From positions 1 through 33,078 of the forward strand of contig JANXZS010000240.1 of the NCBI GenBank assembly GCA_025355385.1: a stretch of 33,078 bases of DNA, in the 5' to 3' direction. The first letter of the stretch is position 1. The number at the start of each line of letters is the position of its first letter. Shown piece after piece: positions 15,937 to 25,809 of the stretch. The notes below the pieces were generated by a model, which had not been told where the DNA came from, searched no databases, and saw only the letters and a list, made by a program, of their open reading frames with translations. Both the position numbers and the translations under genes were made by a program. Source of the DNA: Acidobacteriaceae bacterium. Its GTDB lineage: Bacteria; Acidobacteriota; Terriglobia; Terriglobales; Acidobacteriaceae.

Positions 15937-18618
15937 TTACTCGGGCAGCGTCACTGCCGAACCTTCGATCTTTACCGGACCGGAGGCGCCGGCAGCCGAT
16001 GTACCGGGTTGGCCGCCACCTACCCAGACTGTGTAATCGCCGGGCAAGACTTTGCGTATTCCATCCGGGTTGACAAGACTCAACGCCCGCGAGTCTAGCA
16101 CGAACGTCACATTCTTAGTCTGCCCCGGTTTGAGAGAGATCCGCTCAAAGCGCAGGAGCGTCCGTATCGGTGCCCCACCGACGACTCCTTTACTGGCGAG
16201 GTAAAGCTGCACCACCTCGGCGCCTTCCACCTTACCCGCATTTTTCACCGACACCTGCACCGTCAGAGGGCGCCCGGCTGTGACACTCGGCTTTAGCTTC
16301 AGATTTGCGTAGCCAAAGCTGGTGAAACTCAGTCCGTAGCCGAAGGGATAGAGAGGCTCACCGGTGAAGTAGCGGTACGTGCGTTTACTCATGCTGTAAT
16401 CTTCAAATGGTGGCAACTGTTCGACGGATCTGTAAAACGTAACCGGCAGGCGACCACTGGGATTGACCGCTCCTATCAGGACGTCCGCGACTGCATCGCC
16501 CCCTTCTTCGCCGGGATACCACGCTTCCACGATGGCCGCGGCTTTCTCGTTGATCTCATTCACCGCCAACGCACTGCCATTCTGCAGGATGACATAAACT
16601 GGCTTACCGGTAGCCGCGACGGCGCGAAAAAGATCCATCTGCGCGCGCGGAAGACCAATGTCTGTGCGGTCTCCGCCCTTGAAGCCCTCAATCGCCACTG
16701 GCATCTCTTCGCCCTCCAGCTGTGGCGAAATTCCCAGGGCGAGAATCACCGCATCCGCACCCCTGGCGGTCTCTACCGCCTCCTGCAACAAGGCGTCGGT
16801 CGGCGGCGTCCAGATGAATTTGATTGCGCCCCGGTCCATGGTCTCGACGTACTCGATCTTCAGGGCGTAGCGACGACCCTTCTCCAGATGAATTTCGCTT
16901 GTGGTCACCAGACCAGTCCGCGCCTTCGTCGTGTCATCCGTCAGCAGCTTGCCGTCGAGATAAACCTGTACACTGTCGCCCGGCTTGCAATCCCAGCAAT
17001 CGGCGCGCTGTGTTCCGAGCTGTGCATTCCCCGTCACCGTCGGGATGAGCGTGCCCGTCCAGCGCACGGAGTAGCCCTTTTCTGGCAATTCCGTTACAGG
17101 AACCGAGTCTTTCCAGTCGAAGTCGATATGCTCGTCCACGCGCACCAGCTTAGGCATTCCGTCGAAGCTTGCATTATCAAAGTATTCGCCTTGCAGGCCT
17201 TGCTTATCCTCGGAGGAGCTTGGTGGATGCAGCATATAGCCGGGCACCGTTACCCCCATTCCTGTGGCAAGCACTGAGCCCTGCCGAAACGTGACCTTCG
17301 CATGATCGAGATGGGATCTAATTCCATCCAGCATTGTTACATATTGCGATGGAGTCCCGTTGTAGTTGCCTTCCAGCGTATCCAGCTGATCCGCATTCGG
17401 CCCAATCACTGCGACAGTTTTAATATCCGGAGATAAGGGCAGGGCATGATTTTCATTCTTCAAAAGCACAATGGATTCACGCGCAACTTCGAGGGCAAGC
17501 TTGCGATGAGAGGGCGAGTCATTCTCCGAAAGGGGAATCTGATTAAACGGCACCATCGAAGGCGGATCGAACATGCCTAGTTGGAACCGAGCCCGAAATA
17601 ATCGGGTCAGCGCCTGGTCGAGGTCTGCTTCCTTCAGCAAGCCTTGTTCCACGGCTTTGGGCAGGCTCTTATACTCGCCGCCGCAATCCAGATCGGTCCC
17701 CGCTTTCACCGCGTCTGCTGAGGCTGCTTCCATACTGCTCGCAAAGTGGTGACCATCCGCGATATCCCCCACCGCGCCGCAATCGGAGACGACATAGCCT
17801 TTGAACTTCCAGCTGGCTCGCAAAGTCTCGCCCAGCAGCAGATCGCTCGCGCAGGCGGGCTTGCCGAGTACGGAGTTGTATGCGCACATCACGGAGTGAG
17901 CCGGGCCCTCGACGAGTGTCGCGCGGAAGGCAGGTAAATAAGTATCCTCAAGGTCGTGACGCGAGACAGGCACATCGAAGACGTGTCTCAGCTGCTCGGG
18001 GCCGCTGTGTACCGCGAAGTGCTTCGAGGTTGCCACCACCTTCACGTATTTAAGATCGTTACCCTGGAGGCCACGCACAAAGGATAGGCCCATCTGCGCG
18101 GTCAGGTAAGGGTCCTCGCCATACGTCTCCTGCCCGCGCCCCCAGCGGGGATCTCGAAAAATGTTGATATTTGGGGACCAGAATGTGAGTCCCCGGTAGA
18201 TCCGATGATCGTTTCGCGCCAGAGCGTCCCGATACTTGACCCGCGCCTCTGTGGAGATGGTGTCACCTGTCTGCAGCATGAGCGCAGTGTCCCAAGTCGC
18301 CGCCATGCCGATGGCCTGTGGAAAGACGGTGGCATGCCCGGCGCGCGCCACCCCGTGCAGCGCCTCGTTCCACCAGTTATATTCGGGAACGCCCAGGCGT
18401 TCAATCGCGGGCGCATAGTAGATCATTTGGGCGGCCTTCTCCTCCAGCGTCATCCGCGAGATGAGATCGCGTACACGCTGATCCAAGGAAAGCATTGGAT
18501 TGCGAAACGGAAAATCGCTGGAGTTCTGTGCAGGAGTCGCGACAACCATGAGGGAAAAGACAAGCGCAAACACCAGGCTGAGTGTTTTAACCGTAGTCGG
18601 AATCAGTCGGCGAATCAT
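15937..18618 (-). CDS. secreted GH3 beta-glycosidase with PA14 insertion (xylosidase/glucosidase type)
   Basis: This 893-residue enzyme belongs to GH3, retaining exo-beta-glycosidases. A signal peptide spans about residues 10-32 (LSLVFALVFSLMVVATPAQ). The N-terminal barrel includes YNWWNEALHGVARAG, a segment common in the beta-xylosidase/arabinofuranosidase branch, and RDPRWGRGQETYGEDP. The nucleophile is D279 in YVVSDCGAVGDI. A PA14 carbohydrate-binding domain is inserted at about 470-600 (QGEYFDNASF through IKFIWTPP). The fibronectin-III-like C-terminal domain follows (about 780-880). The ATG at 18618 is chosen because it places the signal peptide at the N-terminus; a longer in-frame TTG start at 18723 is less likely. 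It is transcribed toward GH116. Specificity between xylose and glucose is not resolved. Confidence 0.93.
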   Translation of the reverse strand: MIRRLIPTTVKTLSLVFALVFSLMVVATPAQNSSDFPFRNPMLSLDQRVRDLISRMTLEEKAAQMIYYAPAIERLGVPEYNWWNEALHGVARAGHATVFPQAIGMAATWDTALMLQTGDTISTEARVKYRDALARNDHRIYRGLTFWSPNINIFRDPRWGRGQETYGEDPYLTAQMGLSFVRGLQGNDLKYVKVVATSKHFAVHSGPEQLRHVFDVPVSRHDLEDTYLPAFRATLVEGPAHSVMCAYNSVLGKPACASDLLLGETLRASWKFKGYVVSDCGAVGDIADGHHFASSMEAASADAVKAGTDLDCGGEYKSLPKAVEQGLLKEADLDQALTRLFRARFQLGMFDPPSMVPFNQIPLSENDSPSHRKLALEVARESIVLLKNENHALPLSPDIKTVAVIGPNADQLDTLEGNYNGTPSQYVTMLDGIRSHLDHAKVTFRQGSVLATGMGVTVPGYMLHPPSSSEDKQGLQGEYFDNASFDGMPKLVRVDEHIDFDWKDSVPVTELPEKGYSVRWTGTLIPTVTGNAQLGTQRADCWDCKPGDSVQVYLDGKLLTDDTTKARTGLVTTSEIHLEKGRRYALKIEYVETMDRGAIKFIWTPPTDALLQEAVETARGADAVILALGISPQLEGEEMPVAIEGFKGGDRTDIGLPRAQMDLFRAVAATGKPVYVILQNGSALAVNEINEKAAAIVEAWYPGEEGGDAVADVLIGAVNPSGRLPVTFYRSVEQLPPFEDYSMSKRTYRYFTGEPLYPFGYGLSFTSFGYANLKLKPSVTAGRPLTVQVSVKNAGKVEGAEVVQLYLASKGVVGGAPIRTLLRFERISLKPGQTKNVTFVLDSRALSLVNPDGIRKVLPGDYTVWVGGGQPGTSAAGASGPVKIEGSAVTLPE

Positions 18619-19295
18619 CGGAGCGAGTCTCACGTAGCCAATATCTCCACAAGTCCTTGAAGTATGCGCCGGGTGGCAAACGGTCGTGTACGGCGCGGCG
18701 CTTTTCTTACTCGACGTCACCAACGATTGACGCGCGAGTTAACGCTATCAGAAAGCGTGGCTTGTTCGCAGTAAATCCCGCGCCTGAGGGCGTCCACCAA
18801 AATCAGGCCATCACAAATCATGCAGTTCGGGCCGCCTTTATGGCTGATCTGGTGGTAACCGTGGTCGCCGCGAAGCGCCTCACACAGGCAATCAGAATGG
18901 TTACTGCGGCGTGTCTGCCACCATCCGAGGTAGACCACTCTAGACCAAAGTGTCATGGACATGACCCCCCTCCAACGTGTGTAGTGCAGGTCTGAACTCT
19001 CTGTAGTTTCTGGTCAGAAATATTCCTGTTTCGTCGGGAATGCTCGATCCGGGAAAGCTGCATGGGGCTGCGAAATGAACGTCTGCGCACACACGTTGGC
19101 GTCAACACGTTTCCAAGTTTTATTTACGTAGCGGTTGGTGCGAAAACGACCGTTGCTTTGCCTTGTACTCCGTTTTCCAAAATACGCAGACTGAACCGCC
19201 TCGTCGCGCCTCTAGGTCGCGCAGATGGGTTGGAGATGTTGTTCGCCGGAATGGCACGAAATGAGTACAACATTTTTTTGATTGAGAGTGCACAC
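18619..19295. other. intergenic region between divergent GH3 and S53 genes
   Basis: This 677-bp region must hold the promoters of both the GH3 and the S53 peptidase gene. In-frame upstream extensions of both genes exist but lack protein-like character and ribosome sites. A reverse-strand open frame at 18717-18962 with several Cys and His residues was considered but matches no family known to me. No clear sigma70 pair or operator was found. Confidence 0.5.
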
Positions 19296-22200
19296 ATGTT
19301 GCGAAAGACCCTGAGTCTCCTGTCCTGTTTCCTAATGTTGGCCATCGCGAGTGCTGCAATTTCCCACGCTGAAGCCAAGCAGTCTTTGCTTACGAGGAAG
19401 ACCAACGAGCAGAATCTGGTGGCACTACCGGGACACGTCTATCCGCTCGCCATCCCTCGGTATGATCGCGGTCTGGTCGCGGACAGTCTCCAATTCCCGC
19501 ACATGGTTCTCGTGCTTAAACGCTCCGCCAAGCAGGAGCAGGCTTTGACAACGCTCATCGATCAACTGCACGACTCCAAGTCGCCCATGTACCATCGCTG
19601 GCTGAGTCCCCAGGAGTTTGGCCAGTTCTTTGGCCCTTCGGACCAGGATCTGCAGAAGCTGACCAGCTGGCTCGAAGGGAGTGGCTTCAAGGTGGACGAA
19701 ATTTCACCAGGCCGGACCACGATTATTTTCTCGGGGAACGCAGCCCAGGTTCGCCAGTCCTTTGGGACCGCGATACACCGCTTTAATGTGAATGGCGTCC
19801 GGCACGTTGCGAACGTATCCAATCCGCAGATCCCGGTAGCTCTCGCGGGCTTGGTGGCGGGCTTCCGTTCCCTGAATGATTTCCAGGCAAATCCATTGCA
19901 TCACCTGGTCGGCGGATTTACGAAAGATAAGTCAACCGGAGATTGGAAGCAATCCTCTGCGGTCTCGCCCAACCTCACCAGCCTTGCGGGCCCGATTGGA
20001 GATGCGCGCCTGGTCGGTCCACAGGACTTCTACACGATCTACAACCTCAAGCCGCTGCTGGATTCGGGTATCAACGGTGCCGGGCAGACCATCGCCGTCA
20101 TCGAGCAAAGCGACGTAAATCCAGCCGATGTCACCGCTTTTCGAGCCCAATTCGGATTGCCCGCGTATCCCGCAACACCCAATGCTACCCAGGGCGGAGT
20201 CAACTATTTTAGGGGCGTTTCAAGCTATTGCTCTGACCCGGGAATTGTTCCGGGCGACGAAGACGAAGCGATTCTTGACGCGGAGTGGGCTGGAGCAATT
20301 GCGCCCAATGCCACGATAGACGTGGTCTCCTGTGCCAGCAGCGGTTCATCACAAGGAACTGACCTTGCCCTCACTTACATCGTGAACCATCTGGCATCCA
20401 CTGTGTCGGCTATGAGCTATAGCTATGGCGCGTGCGAAGCTGCGTTGGGAGGCGCCAGTAACGCCTTCTACAAGAATGTTTATCAGCAGGCGGTGGCCCA
20501 GGGACAGACGGTTGTTGTTTCCACCGGCGACGGCGGCGCCCCGGGTTGCGATAACTTCTCCGCGGCCGCACCCAATCCAGCTACCCAGGGCAATGCGGTC
20601 AACGGCCTTGCCTCTACTGCCTACAACATTGCGGCTGGCGGTACAGACTTCAGCGATGTCTACCAGAACCTCACGAACACATACTGGAACGCCACCAACG
20701 GTCCCGGTTATGGCTCGGCGCGGTCGTATGTGCCAGAGACGGCATGGAATGGAAGCTGCGCAGGTCCCGTGCTTCGCTCCTATGCTGCGAAGCTGGGTTT
20801 GAATCCGGGAGCGACTCCGGAGGCCTGGTGCAACAACGCCAATTTTAAAGCGAAGTATGGCAGTTTCGTCTTCCTGGATGGGGGCAGTGGTGGGGCCAGC
20901 AGCCTCTACGCCAAGCCCAGTTGGCAAAGCGCCTATGGCGTGCCCAATGACTTTCGGCGTGATGTCCCGGACATCTCCCTGTTCGCCAGCAATTTCATCT
21001 ACAGCCACGCACTCGCTGTCTGCCAGTCAGACAGGGGATACGCCTGTGATATGTCCAACAGCAGTGTTGCTCAAACCATGGCGGGCGGAGGAACTTCCTT
21101 CGTTGCCCCTGAGGTCGCCGGCCTGATCGCACTAGTGAACCAGAAGACGAATACCCGGCAGGGCCAGGCAAACTACACTCTCTACGCATTGGCCGCGAGC
21201 GAGTATGGTTCACCCGCAGCGCCCAACCTTACATCTCTGGACAGCTGCAACGGTTCGCAGAAGGGCAACGTCGTGGGGACGAGTTGTATGTTTTACGACG
21301 TGAACGCGACACCGAATCCAAACGGTGGCACGGTAACGGATACCATCTCGCAACCGTGCGCGGTGGGATCACCGAACTGTGTCGCTTCCGTCAAAAAGGA
21401 TGCTTACGGCCTCCTCTCCTCCTCCAGCAGCAGTCAGGTTGCGGCGTATCCGGTCGGCAAGGGCTACGATCTGGCAACCGGACTAGGCAGCATCAACTTC
21501 ACCAATCTGGTCAATAATTGGACTACCGGAGGGACCTCCGGACCTTCCACCTTCACGACAACGACTACTCTTGTCGCAGCGCCCACGACCATTACGCAAG
21601 GGGGTGCGACCACTCTTACAGCCACTGTTACAAACTCGACTTACGCATCTCCGAACGGCATCGTCAACTTCTATAACGGCGGTGCAACAGGCACAATGCT
21701 GGGTACAGCAACCCTGGTTCCGGGCAGGGCGCCAACGGCCACGGCGTCGTTGCAGGTTCCGGGTACAATGCTCGATCCAGGCTCTAATAACCTGATTGCA
21801 GTCTTTCCGGGTGACGGCGCGAATGACGCCGCCTCCAGTTCATCGACGGTCTCTGTCAACGTAGGACTGGTTGCTAATGGCAGGGTACCTACCGCATCCA
21901 CGCTCAGTACGAGCGTGACAAGCTTGTTTGCCATGCAGTCCATAGCGGCAAACGTTGCGCAGATTGGCACCGTAACTGTTACGATATCGCCGACCCCCTT
22001 CAAAGGAACCGCGCAGCTTGCTCTAGATGGTGTAGCGTTTGGAACGCCAGTGGCTGTGTCCACCACCCCCGACACGATACTCACACTCGATCTCTCTACG
22101 CTCGCGGTTAGCCCCACGGTAGGAGCACACCAGCTCACGGCAACGTACTCGGGTCATGGTAATTACGATCCGTCCACGACCACGGCTACGACGGTGAACG

Positions 22201-24716
22201 TCTTCAACAATACGGCTACTTTCGGCTCTGTCAATGTCGGAAGCACGTCCCAGGTGCAGCAGTTCAACGTTACCTTTCGTGCAGCAAGTACAGTAGGATC
22301 GATCGGTGACCTGACAGTCGGTAGTTCAAATAAGGACTATCTTGATGGCGGCAGCACGACTTGTACAGCCGCGTCTTATGCTTTATCCGCAACCTGCACG
22401 TTGTCCATGTTCTATCAGCCTACCGTGCCCGGGACGAGGTTAGGGTCCGCTGTGCTTTACGATGGCAGCAACGCTCCCATTGTCACCATCCCAGCTACGG
22501 GTACCGGCGTGGGCCCACTGTTGTCCTTTGGATTTGCAGCTCCGACGGCGACAATCAGTGGATTCAACGGGCCATCGTCGGTCTCGGTAGATGGTACCGG
22601 GAACATGTTCGTTAGCGATACATTGAACAATCGTGTGGTTGAGATAGCGAGTGGGGGGTTTGCAAGTAACGTAGGCACTGGATTCACCTATCCGGTTGGT
22701 ACGGCGGTAGATGGTGCAGGCAATCTCTACGTTGCAGACGCCACATTCGGGATCGCAAAGATTCCAAATGAAAACGGAATTCTAAATGCCGCTCACCAAG
22801 CCTCGTTGTCAATCGCTGGCGGCGTCAGCCTCCCCGGGGAGATGGCATTTGATTCTATTGGGAACCTTTTCATCGCGGATGCGTTTAACAACAGAGTCAT
22901 CAAGCTACTTTCGGTAAATGGAAGCCTCGATGTTGCTAACCCCACCTATGTCGGAACCGGCCTCACTGGTCCGACGGGCGTGGCTGTGGATGCAGCAGGC
23001 AATGTGTTTATCGCTGATACCGGCTTTCCGTCGGATCCAGTGAACGGTATCTTCGGCAGGATCTTGAAGATCCCCGGTGGCACCGGATCGCAGCAGAGCC
23101 TAAGCATCAACGTGAATGGACCTTCTTCGATAGCGATCGATGCGTCGGGCCAGCTCTTTATTTCAGATACCAATAACTCGCGGATACTGCAGATCTCGTC
23201 AGACCTCAGTTCCCAGACGACGCTCAGCACGTCAATCAATGCCACGAACCCACCGTACTTCGGTGGCCTTTCCCTTGATCTGAAGGGCAACCTCTGGGCC
23301 CCTGACTTTTTAAATAACCAAGTCGTCAGACTGGCTCCAAATGCTCCACTTTTGGATCTGGGCATTGTCTTCTTTGCGCCTGGAACTCTCGGACCGGCAA
23401 CCGTCCCTGTGAGCAATATCGGAAACTCCACCCTTGACATTTACGGCTTTAATCCGCCTGCTTACTTTTCTCAGAACGGTGGAACCTGCCTGGCGGGAGC
23501 GCTCGTCGCTCCGGGTCAAAACTGCACCCTCTCAATCATTTTTCAGGCCACCTCTTCCGGCCAGGGTGGAACTGGCTCATTCAACATTCGTGACAATGTC
23601 AACAATCAGACGGCGACCACACCGCACGTGGACACTGTCGTAGTCTCAGGCTTCTCACTCTTTGGCGCACCACTTGCCGCTCCCACGGTGGCTTCGTCGA
23701 GCCCAATCAACAAGGCCACGAATGTACCGACCAGCACGCATAGCAGTAATAACATCGTGACTGGCACGCTAATTACAGCAACCTTTAGCGAGTCGATGAA
23801 TCCATCGACGATCAACTCATCTCCGGCCGGGACACTGCTCACCTTCACGCTCAAGAAGACCAGCGGAGTTAATGTACCCGGTACGGTCGCGATGAATGCC
23901 TCAAATACGGTGGCAACCTTTACGCCAACCGCGTCCGCTCTTACCCCAAATACCAGCTATACCGCCACGGTTTCCATTGCGGCCAAAAACGCTGGCGGCA
24001 CTGCAATGTCCAGTCCCGTTGTCTGGACCTTCACGACAAAGGCCGTCCCGTTTGCCGGCCAGGTACCGGTCAATCTTGGTACAGCCGGTACATTCGCAAT
24101 CCTGACACAAACAGGAATCACAGATGTTTATGCATCTACTATCAACGGCGATGTTGGAACTAGTCCAATCACCGGCACTGCTCTCGGGCTAACGTGTGGA
24201 GAAGTGCAGACGGGCACAGTGTACACAGTGGATGCGACTGGTCCTCTTCCATGCAGGGTGACTGACCCCACCGTGCTAACAGCAGCCGTAGGTGACATGG
24301 GAATTGCGTACACCGATGCTGCCGGACGGACACTGCCCAATTCTATTGAACTGGGGGCTGGACAAATTGGCGGACTAACCCTCGCCCCTGGCCTTTACAA
24401 ATGGAGTACCGGTTTGTTGATATCAACCGATGTCACACTCTCAGGTGGACCGGACGATGTTTGGATTTTCCAGATAGCGGGAACGCTCAACCAAGCCAAC
24501 GCTACGAAGGTGAACCTGGTAGGTGGCGCGCTGCCCAAGAACATCTTCTGGCAGTCTGCCGGCGCTGTCACCATCGGCACGACCGCCCACTTCGAGGGCA
24601 TCATACTAGCCAAGACAATGGTCGCCGTTAATACTGGCGCATCGGCGAACAGCAGACTGTTGGCACAAACTGCTGTCACTCTTCAGCAGAATTCGATTAC
24701 GCAGCCCGCCCCATGA
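19296..24716 (+). CDS. giant secreted S53 (sedolisin) peptidase with Ig-like, NHL, Big_5 and DUF3494 domains
   Basis: This 1,806-residue exported protein begins with a signal peptide (about 1-30) at ATG 19296, preferred over an upstream in-frame start because it puts the signal first. A pro-kumamolisin propeptide (about 42-195) precedes the S53 peptidase (about 230-740). Its catalytic residues are present: E324 and D328 (DEAILD), D412 (STGDGG) and S601 (GGTSFVAPEVAG). The enzyme is an acid-acting serine-carboxyl endopeptidase. Two Ig-like domains follow (about 750-970), then a choice-of-anchor-like domain (about 970-1070) and five or more NHL repeats (about 1075-1345, such as GNLYVADATFG). 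A Big_5-type Ig domain (about 1465-1580) and a C-terminal DUF3494 domain (about 1592-1804) end the protein. DUF3494 is best known from ice-binding proteins and adhesins. An intrinsic terminator follows. Confidence 0.92.
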   Translation: MLRKTLSLLSCFLMLAIASAAISHAEAKQSLLTRKTNEQNLVALPGHVYPLAIPRYDRGLVADSLQFPHMVLVLKRSAKQEQALTTLIDQLHDSKSPMYHRWLSPQEFGQFFGPSDQDLQKLTSWLEGSGFKVDEISPGRTTIIFSGNAAQVRQSFGTAIHRFNVNGVRHVANVSNPQIPVALAGLVAGFRSLNDFQANPLHHLVGGFTKDKSTGDWKQSSAVSPNLTSLAGPIGDARLVGPQDFYTIYNLKPLLDSGINGAGQTIAVIEQSDVNPADVTAFRAQFGLPAYPATPNATQGGVNYFRGVSSYCSDPGIVPGDEDEAILDAEWAGAIAPNATIDVVSCASSGSSQGTDLALTYIVNHLASTVSAMSYSYGACEAALGGASNAFYKNVYQQAVAQGQTVVVSTGDGGAPGCDNFSAAAPNPATQGNAVNGLASTAYNIAAGGTDFSDVYQNLTNTYWNATNGPGYGSARSYVPETAWNGSCAGPVLRSYAAKLGLNPGATPEAWCNNANFKAKYGSFVFLDGGSGGASSLYAKPSWQSAYGVPNDFRRDVPDISLFASNFIYSHALAVCQSDRGYACDMSNSSVAQTMAGGGTSFVAPEVAGLIALVNQKTNTRQGQANYTLYALAASEYGSPAAPNLTSLDSCNGSQKGNVVGTSCMFYDVNATPNPNGGTVTDTISQPCAVGSPNCVASVKKDAYGLLSSSSSSQVAAYPVGKGYDLATGLGSINFTNLVNNWTTGGTSGPSTFTTTTTLVAAPTTITQGGATTLTATVTNSTYASPNGIVNFYNGGATGTMLGTATLVPGRAPTATASLQVPGTMLDPGSNNLIAVFPGDGANDAASSSSTVSVNVGLVANGRVPTASTLSTSVTSLFAMQSIAANVAQIGTVTVTISPTPFKGTAQLALDGVAFGTPVAVSTTPDTILTLDLSTLAVSPTVGAHQLTATYSGHGNYDPSTTTATTVNVFNNTATFGSVNVGSTSQVQQFNVTFRAASTVGSIGDLTVGSSNKDYLDGGSTTCTAASYALSATCTLSMFYQPTVPGTRLGSAVLYDGSNAPIVTIPATGTGVGPLLSFGFAAPTATISGFNGPSSVSVDGTGNMFVSDTLNNRVVEIASGGFASNVGTGFTYPVGTAVDGAGNLYVADATFGIAKIPNENGILNAAHQASLSIAGGVSLPGEMAFDSIGNLFIADAFNNRVIKLLSVNGSLDVANPTYVGTGLTGPTGVAVDAAGNVFIADTGFPSDPVNGIFGRILKIPGGTGSQQSLSINVNGPSSIAIDASGQLFISDTNNSRILQISSDLSSQTTLSTSINATNPPYFGGLSLDLKGNLWAPDFLNNQVVRLAPNAPLLDLGIVFFAPGTLGPATVPVSNIGNSTLDIYGFNPPAYFSQNGGTCLAGALVAPGQNCTLSIIFQATSSGQGGTGSFNIRDNVNNQTATTPHVDTVVVSGFSLFGAPLAAPTVASSSPINKATNVPTSTHSSNNIVTGTLITATFSESMNPSTINSSPAGTLLTFTLKKTSGVNVPGTVAMNASNTVATFTPTASALTPNTSYTATVSIAAKNAGGTAMSSPVVWTFTTKAVPFAGQVPVNLGTAGTFAILTQTGITDVYASTINGDVGTSPITGTALGLTCGEVQTGTVYTVDATGPLPCRVTDPTVLTAAVGDMGIAYTDAAGRTLPNSIELGAGQIGGLTLAPGLYKWSTGLLISTDVTLSGGPDDVWIFQIAGTLNQANATKVNLVGGALPKNIFWQSAGAVTIGTTAHFEGIILAKTMVAVNTGASANSRLLAQTAVTLQQNSITQPAP

Positions 24717-24743
24717 CCTGGCAAGGTGAAACCTAGCGTATCG

Positions 24744-24778
24744 AGGCCTGCCCCAAACCTGCGGCAGGCCTTAATTTT
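24744..24778 (+). terminator. intrinsic terminator of the S53 gene
   Basis: AGGCCTGCC and GGCAGGCCT form a perfect 9-bp stem with a 10-base loop, followed by TAATTTT. It starts 28 bases after the S53 stop. It also lies between two convergent genes, but the minus strand lacks a T-run, so it mainly serves the plus-strand gene. Confidence 0.85.
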
Positions 24779-24781
24779 CGC

Positions 24782-25600
24782 CTACGCAACGCCTTCGAAA
24801 TGCTTTCGTCCGCGCAGCGAGCGGATTAGGGCTATGCCCCGTAGAAGCCAGTCCCACTGTGTCTGAAAGCGCCAGTTCACAGACGTGTGCGGTCTCTCTT
24901 CCGCGCGCAGCGCGAGCGGGACGGGATCAGGGATGGCGCTGGCCGCGCGGGACTCTGACAGAACCTGCTCCACATGTTCGCGTAACAGATCCACATCAAG
25001 AGCGCACTGGCGGAGGTAGGCAGAAATACTGATGTTGGCTTCGGCAGCGCGTGCTTTCACCAATGCCGATTCATCCGGGGCCAGTCGAACCGTCAGAGCC
25101 ACACTTCGAGCGCGCACGGAGAGATCTTCCGCGGCTCGCGCTATCTCCTTGTCAACCACCTCCGCAAACGTCGGTTTTACCCGCAGCAGTCCTGTAGGCT
25201 CCGGTTCATACGCAACCGGCTGCAACTCCCCTCGGGCATAGGCGTGACACCCAGACTTTTCGACAGTGGCCGTCGAGCGCCTTTGATTCTTTGGCGCTGT
25301 GGTCGCAGGCTCGGCTCTGGCTGTCTTCGTCCGGGATCGCGTTGGCGGGAGCTCCTGCGCTCTGACGGAGGGTTCGCCCTCCGCAGCGATAGCCAACTTA
25401 GCAAGCGGTCCGGGCGGAGCGCGACGAAAACTGGTCGCGTGAAGCGCCTGTTCGTAGCTAACCACTGAAACGGGACTTCGTGGCCTCGGACTAGCTGGCT
25501 GAGACGTTGACCATGCGGAAAACTTGCCCAGGACGGCTTCAATATCTTCAACGGGTCGTCGCTTTGGGGCCCTGATGCCTGACGTGGTGTTGATGGCCAT
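24782..25600 (-). CDS. uncharacterised protein with ribbon-helix-helix-like domain
   Basis: This 272-residue protein is not recognised as a named family. Residues 1-140 are low-complexity, basic and rich in Pro, Ala, Ser and Arg, so probably disordered. Residues about 165-205 (RSVALTVRLAPDESALVKAR, then ISISAYLRQCALD) look like a ribbon-helix-helix fold of the kind found in CopG/Arc repressors and MobC-like mobilisation proteins: a short beta strand followed by two helices. The C-terminal 60 residues include TSVNWRFQTQWDWLLRG. A DNA-binding role is inferred. An AGAAGGAG ribosome site lies just before the ATG. It is divergent from murJ and convergent with the S53 gene. No relaxase or plasmid gene is nearby, so a mobilisation role is not supported. 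Confidence 0.7.
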   Translation of the reverse strand: MAINTTSGIRAPKRRPVEDIEAVLGKFSAWSTSQPASPRPRSPVSVVSYEQALHATSFRRAPPGPLAKLAIAAEGEPSVRAQELPPTRSRTKTARAEPATTAPKNQRRSTATVEKSGCHAYARGELQPVAYEPEPTGLLRVKPTFAEVVDKEIARAAEDLSVRARSVALTVRLAPDESALVKARAAEANISISAYLRQCALDVDLLREHVEQVLSESRAASAIPDPVPLALRAEERPHTSVNWRFQTQWDWLLRGIALIRSLRGRKHFEGVA

Positions 25601-25809
25601 CGCTCCTTCTCGTCCACCTCAAGGGTCAGCATAAGTTGCTGCGGGCCGGACTTGAAGGAAATAGGAGAAAGATTCACGGACGCTTCCCATTCCTGCGTTT
25701 TCAGCGCGCGATGGACCACAACGGGAATCAGGAGTACGCGCCTGGTAAGGATTCAGACGCTCCACTTGCATCTTTCCATCTCTACTGCCAGCGCTTGATC
25801 GCGTTCGCT

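Noticed and set aside
18717-18962. Minus-strand 81-residue frame with Cys and His residues (GGPNCMICDGLILV) that could suggest a zinc-binding protein
   Set aside because: There is no clear paired Cys motif, no good ribosome site and no known family; it lies in the promoter region between GH3 and S53.
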